The notes under the pieces: generated by a model
What the model was told of the DNA's origin: nothing
What the model saw: only the letters and a program-made list of their open reading frames with translations
The model's database searches: none
Shown here: positions 11,411 to 14,347 of the stretch, one piece after another
How positions within the stretch are numbered: the first letter of the stretch is position 1
Layout of the letters: each line of letters begins with the position of its first letter
Position numbers and translations under genes: made by a program
Source of the DNA: Flavobacterium sp. UBA6195
GTDB taxonomy: Bacteria > Bacteroidota > Bacteroidia > Flavobacteriales > Flavobacteriaceae
Direction: 5' to 3'
Assembly: GCF_002422095.1 (NCBI RefSeq)
Contig: NZ_DITB01000025.1
Location: forward strand, 1 to 14,347
Length of the DNA stretch: 14,347 bases

Positions 11411-12364
11411 TTGAACGAAAGAATCATTGAATTAGTCGACATTGCTCCAAAAGAATTTTGGGGTGCGCAAGATGCTCATCTTGAAACTATTAAGAAGTAT
11501 TATCCAAAACTTAAAATCGTAGCACGAGGAACTACTCTTAAAGCGTTTGGTGAGCCAGAAATCTTGGATGAGTTTGAAAATCGCTTCAAAAGATTAATGC
11601 ATCATTTTACGCGTTACAACAGTATTGATGATAATGTTATTTTGAGGGTTTTAGAAACGAGTCATCAACATGATGCCGAACACATGCACGATCGCGATAA
11701 GATTTTAGTGCATGGTGTAGGAGGAAAGTTAATCAAAGCCATGACGCCTAACCAACAAAAATTGGTGGATTATGTACATAAAAACGACATGGTTTTCGCT
11801 ATCGGTCCAGCCGGAACAGGAAAAACGTATACCGGAGTTGCCATGGCAGTAAAAGCATTAAAAGAAAAACAAGTCAAGCGAATCATATTAACGCGTCCAG
11901 CTGTGGAAGCAGGCGAGAACTTAGGGTTTCTTCCGGGCGACATGAAGGAAAAGTTAGATCCTTACATGCAACCTTTATATGATGCGTTGCGCGATATGTT
12001 ACCACCACAAACTTTAGAAGATTATATCTTAAAAGGGATTATTCAAATTGCTCCTTTAGCTTTTATGCGTGGGCGAACGTTAGATAATGCCTTTGTAATT
12101 TTAGACGAAGCGCAAAACACCACGCATTCCCAAATGAAAATGTTCTTAACGCGTATGGGGAAAAACGCCAAATTCATCATCACGGGCGACCCAGGTCAGG
12201 TAGATTTACCAAGACGAACGATTTCAGGATTGAAAGAAGCTATTTTGGTTTTGAAAGATGTTGAAGGCATCGGAATCATTTACTTAGACGACAAAGATAT
12301 CGTGCGCCACCGATTGGTTAAGAAAATTATTGATGCGTATAAGAGTATTGAGAATAATGATTAG
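11411..12364 (+). CDS. phoH: PhoH-like ATPase
   Basis: PhoH proteins are P-loop ATPases/nucleotide hydrolases linked to RNA metabolism and ribosome maturation; the exact role in Bacteroidota is not settled. From TTG 11411 the protein has 317 residues and begins (M)NERIIELVDIAPKEFWGAQD, the usual N-terminus for this group. A small KH-like region (about 20-80) precedes Walker A GPAGTGKT (132-139), RPAVEAGENLGFLPGD (162-177), Walker B VILDEAQN (229-236) and the sensor ITGDPGQVDLPR (257-268). TTG 11411 is chosen because the promoter at 11323-11355 makes the earlier TTG untranscribed and no in-frame ATG exists before residue 63. It is divergent from the SAM hydroxide adenosyltransferase gene and followed after 23 bp by the KilA-N gene. 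Confidence 0.94.
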   Translation: MNERIIELVDIAPKEFWGAQDAHLETIKKYYPKLKIVARGTTLKAFGEPEILDEFENRFKRLMHHFTRYNSIDDNVILRVLETSHQHDAEHMHDRDKILVHGVGGKLIKAMTPNQQKLVDYVHKNDMVFAIGPAGTGKTYTGVAMAVKALKEKQVKRIILTRPAVEAGENLGFLPGDMKEKLDPYMQPLYDALRDMLPPQTLEDYILKGIIQIAPLAFMRGRTLDNAFVILDEAQNTTHSQMKMFLTRMGKNAKFIITGDPGQVDLPRRTISGLKEAILVLKDVEGIGIIYLDDKDIVRHRLVKKIIDAYKSIENND

Positions 12365-12387
12365 TTAGTTGTAGTTAGGTTTAATTT

Positions 12388-13194
12388 ATGGCAAAAATAA
12401 ATGTAAAAGAAACTGAGATAGCAATCATCAATAATAGTGATAATGACTATATTTCAATCACAGATATTGCAAAATATAAAACCGATGACGCATCCGCAGC
12501 TATTGGTAATTGGATGCGAAACAGAAATACCATTGAATTTTTAGGTCTTTGGGAAATTATACACAATCCAAATTTTAAACCCCTCGAATTCGAGGGGTTT
12601 AAAAAAGAAGCCGGATTAAACGCTTTTACAATGTCACCTCAAAAATGGATTTCATCAACAAATGCGGTTGGATTTATTTCAAAATCAGGTAGATTTGGCG
12701 GTACTTATGCTCAAAGAGATATTGCTTTCAAATTTGCGAGTTGGATTTCAGTTGAGTTTGAACTTTATCTTGTTAAAGAATTCCAGCGACTTAAAGAAGA
12801 AGAACAAAAACAAATTGGTTGGTCTGCTAAAAGAGAATTAGCTAAAATTAATTATCGAATTCATACCGATGCTATCAAACATAATTTAATCCCACAAGAG
12901 CTAACATTACAACAAACCGCTTTAGTTTATGCTAATGAAGCAGATGTCTTGAATGTAGCACTTTTTGGAATAACTGCTAAAGAATGGCGTGAACAAAATC
13001 CAGATGTAAAAGGGAATATACGTGATTATGCAACTATTAATGAATTGATTTGTTTGAGTAATATGGAAAATTTAAACGCCGTTTTAATTGATGAAAAAAT
13101 CCCACAAAAAGAACGATTAATCAAACTTAACCGAATTGCAATTCAGCAAATGAGTATTCTAGAAAATGTTGAAGAGAGAAAATTTTTGAAGTAA
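12388..13194 (+). CDS. KilA-N domain DNA-binding protein, phage type
   Basis: Residues about 18-135 form a KilA-N domain: YISITDIAKY (21-30), GNWMRNRNTIEFLGLWE (40-56), FKKEAGLNAF (71-80), then GRFGGTYAQRDIAFKFASWIS (101-121). KilA-N is a DNA-binding module known from phage antirepressors and phage or DNA virus proteins. Residues about 140-268 form a helical C-terminal region with YANEADVLNVALFGITAKEWREQ, a segment I associate with bacterial chromosomal KilA-N proteins. No integrase, repressor or other phage gene is nearby, so it is a solitary gene between phoH and purC. I see no promoter of its own; it probably relies on phoH read-through. A weak terminator follows it. A perfect 32-bp palindrome lies within codons 62-73. 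The role is unknown; DNA binding is the safe inference. Confidence 0.88.
   Translation: MAKINVKETEIAIINNSDNDYISITDIAKYKTDDASAAIGNWMRNRNTIEFLGLWEIIHNPNFKPLEFEGFKKEAGLNAFTMSPQKWISSTNAVGFISKSGRFGGTYAQRDIAFKFASWISVEFELYLVKEFQRLKEEEQKQIGWSAKRELAKINYRIHTDAIKHNLIPQELTLQQTALVYANEADVLNVALFGITAKEWREQNPDVKGNIRDYATINELICLSNMENLNAVLIDEKIPQKERLIKLNRIAIQQMSILENVEERKFLK
12573..12604. repeat. Perfect 32-bp palindrome inside the KilA-N gene
   Basis: TTTTAAACCCCTCGAA (12573-12588) is followed immediately by its exact reverse complement (12589-12604), with GAATTC at the centre. It codes for residues about 62-73 of the KilA-N protein. In RNA it would form a 14-16 bp hairpin about 185 nt into the reading frame. 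Confidence 0.9.
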
Positions 13195-13221
13195 AACCAA
13201 CAAAATATTTAATTTTAATAA

Positions 13222-13246
13222 ACGCTTTTATTAGCGTCTTTTTTTT
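13222..13246 (+). terminator. Weak terminator of the phoH-KilA-N transcript
   Basis: ACGCT (13222-13226) pairs with AGCGT (13233-13237) around a 6-nt loop, followed by C and eight T (13239-13246). The stem is only 5 bp, but the T tract is strong. Its last T is also the first base of the purC -7 element. Confidence 0.55.
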
Positions 13247-13253
13247 ACTTTTG
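13246..13253 (+). promoter_or_regulatory. purC promoter -7 element
   Basis: TACTTTTG fits TAnnTTTG; initiation near 13260 gives a leader of about 20 nt rich in CA and AAC. The expected -33 region overlaps the terminator hairpin and lacks TTG. No purine-regulator site is recognisable. Confidence 0.5.
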
Positions 13254-13279
13254 CACCACACAAACAACAACACAACATA

Positions 13280-14230
13280 ATGAATACAATTACGACTACC
13301 CATTTCAATTTTCCAGGTCAAAAATCGGTGTACCGTGGAAAAGTTAGAGAAGTTTACAATATCAATGATGAATTATTAGTGATGGTCGCTACCGACCGTC
13401 TTTCTGCATTTGATGTGGTTTTACCAAAAGGAATTCCTTATAAAGGTCAAATCCTTAATCAAATCGCTACGAAGTTCATGGAATTAACTGCTGATATCGT
13501 ACCCAATTGGTTAGTAGCCACTCCAGATCCAAACGTAGCGGTAGGACATTTATGTGAGCCTTTCAAAGTGGAAATGGTAATTCGTGGGTATTTATCAGGA
13601 CATGCAGCGCGTGAATATGCAGCAGGAAGAAGAATCCTTTGCGGTGTAGAAATGCCAGAAGGTTTAAAAGAAAACGATAAATTCCCAACACCCATCATCA
13701 CGCCTACAACGAAAGCAGATAACGGTTCGCACGACGAAGACATTTCGCGCGAAGCTATTTTAGCTAACGGAATTATAACCGAGGAAGATTACTTAGTTTT
13801 AGAAAAATACACCAGAGCTTTATACCAAAGAGGAACTGAAATTGCAGCCTCTCGCGGTTTAATCTTAGTTGATACCAAATACGAATTCGGGAAAACAAAA
13901 GACGGACAAATTGTATTAATCGACGAAATCCACACGCCAGATTCTTCTCGTTATTTCTACGCAGAAGGCTACCAAGAAAGACAAAACAACAACGAAGAAC
14001 AAAAACAATTATCAAAAGAGTTTGTACGTCGTTGGTTAATTGAAAACGGATTCCAAGGAAAAGAAGGCCAACAAATTCCGTTTATGTCAGACGAATACAT
14101 CGAAACAGTTTCTGAACGTTACATTGAGTTATTCGAAAACATCATTGGAGAAAAATTCGTTAAAGCCGATATTTCCAACATCAATGAAAGAATTGAGCAA
14201 AACGTTTTGAGTTATTTACAGAATAGATAA
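13280..14230 (+). CDS. purC: Phosphoribosylaminoimidazole-succinocarboxamide synthase (SAICAR synthetase)
   Basis: PurC catalyses the ATP-dependent joining of aspartate to CAIR to give SAICAR in de novo purine synthesis, in the cytoplasm. The 316-residue product is the longer form of the family, closer in length to yeast Ade1 than to the roughly 240-residue enzyme of many bacteria. Motifs include GKVREVY (20-26) for ATP, ATDRLSAFDVVLP (37-49), IRGYLSGHAAREY (101-113), PTTKADNGSHDE (142-153) and LILVDTKYEFG (194-204) with IDEIHTPDSSRY (214-225). It has its own -7 element and a strong terminator, so it is probably transcribed alone. The start ATG at 13280 is supported by the 20-nt promoter distance. 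Confidence 0.97.
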   Translation: MNTITTTHFNFPGQKSVYRGKVREVYNINDELLVMVATDRLSAFDVVLPKGIPYKGQILNQIATKFMELTADIVPNWLVATPDPNVAVGHLCEPFKVEMVIRGYLSGHAAREYAAGRRILCGVEMPEGLKENDKFPTPIITPTTKADNGSHDEDISREAILANGIITEEDYLVLEKYTRALYQRGTEIAASRGLILVDTKYEFGKTKDGQIVLIDEIHTPDSSRYFYAEGYQERQNNNEEQKQLSKEFVRRWLIENGFQGKEGQQIPFMSDEYIETVSERYIELFENIIGEKFVKADISNINERIEQNVLSYLQNR

Positions 14231-14237
14231 GATATAG

Positions 14238-14263
14238 AAAATCCCGCAAAAGCGGGATTTTTT
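14238..14263 (+). terminator. purC terminator
   Basis: AAAATCCCGC (14238-14247) and GCGGGATTTT (14252-14261) form a 10-bp stem with an AAAA loop and a T tract to 14263. The hairpin starts 8 nt past the purC stop. Confidence 0.85.
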
Positions 14264-14274
14264 GTGTTTTTTAG

Positions 14275-14308
14275 TTTGCCACGCGAAGTAATTTGCGCCT
14301 TTACTTTG
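14275..14308 (+). promoter_or_regulatory. Possible promoter of the next gene, beyond the window
   Basis: TTTG (14275-14278) and TACTTTG (14302-14308), 23 nt apart, resemble the Bacteroidota promoter but the -7 part is one base short of TAnnTTTG. No reading frame begins before the window ends. Confidence 0.3.
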
Positions 14309-14347
14309 CAATTAAAAAAATCATTAAATTTATTCAATTTCATAATT

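Noticed and set aside
12376..12383. TAGGTTTA as a KilA-N promoter
   Set aside because: It would start transcription at or after the ATG at 12388 and its -33 spacing is too long.
12388..13194. Prophage remnant around the KilA-N gene
   Set aside because: Neighbouring genes are core phoH and purC; no integrase, attachment repeat or structural gene is present.
13127..13321. Minus-strand reading frame across the KilA-N end and purC start
   Set aside because: It spans the KilA-N terminator and the purC promoter and overlaps two supported genes; no coding features are seen.

Overview
The window looks like chromosome from a flavobacterium (Bacteroidota, probably Flavobacterium or a close relative). 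The DNA is AT-rich. Promoter candidates match the Bacteroidota form TTTG / N19-23 / TAnnTTTG instead of a sigma70 -35/-10 pair, and most genes lack a clear Shine-Dalgarno sequence. The gliding genes gldF and gldG are present. Most of the window is core genome, but its intergenic DNA is rich in small repeats and hairpins.

Layout. 1-228: no gene; two intrinsic terminators and a large GC-rich REP-like inverted repeat. 229-750 (-): small lipoprotein of unknown function. 751-1074: no gene; a palindrome, a promoter, a structured-RNA candidate resembling the flavobacterial Flavo-1 motif, and a terminator. 1075-3956 (-): a sulfur module transcribed as Crp/Fnr regulator, TauE/SafE permease, then a CstB-like protein (persulfide dioxygenase, pseudo-rhodanese, rhodanese). 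4040-4828 (+): two uncharacterised genes divergent from the regulator. 4843-7633 (-): mnmE (tRNA modification) and dnaN (sliding clamp), separated by a 271-bp spacer full of repeats. 7722-11304 (-): SAM hydroxide adenosyltransferase, a small ABM-fold protein, gldF and gldG, probably one transcript. 11411-14230 (+): phoH, a phage-type KilA-N gene, then purC with its own promoter and terminator.

How the parts work together. The sulfur module would oxidise protein or low-molecular-weight persulfides (CstB-like), export the sulfite formed (TauE/SafE), and be controlled by the Crp-type protein, which has three cysteines in its sensor domain. GldF and GldG are the membrane and auxiliary parts of the Gld ABC transporter; the ATPase GldA is not in this window. 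The other conserved genes are housekeeping.

Most interesting for follow-up: the cysteine-rich Crp regulator linked to persulfide metabolism; the Flavo-1-like RNA; the REP-like double palindrome; a shared heptamer repeat family found both in the mnmE promoter region and inside the mnmE reading frame; and a perfect 32-bp palindrome inside the KilA-N gene. I see no CRISPR array, insertion sequence, tRNA or rRNA. I did not find convincing evidence of an entirely new multi-gene defence or mobile system.
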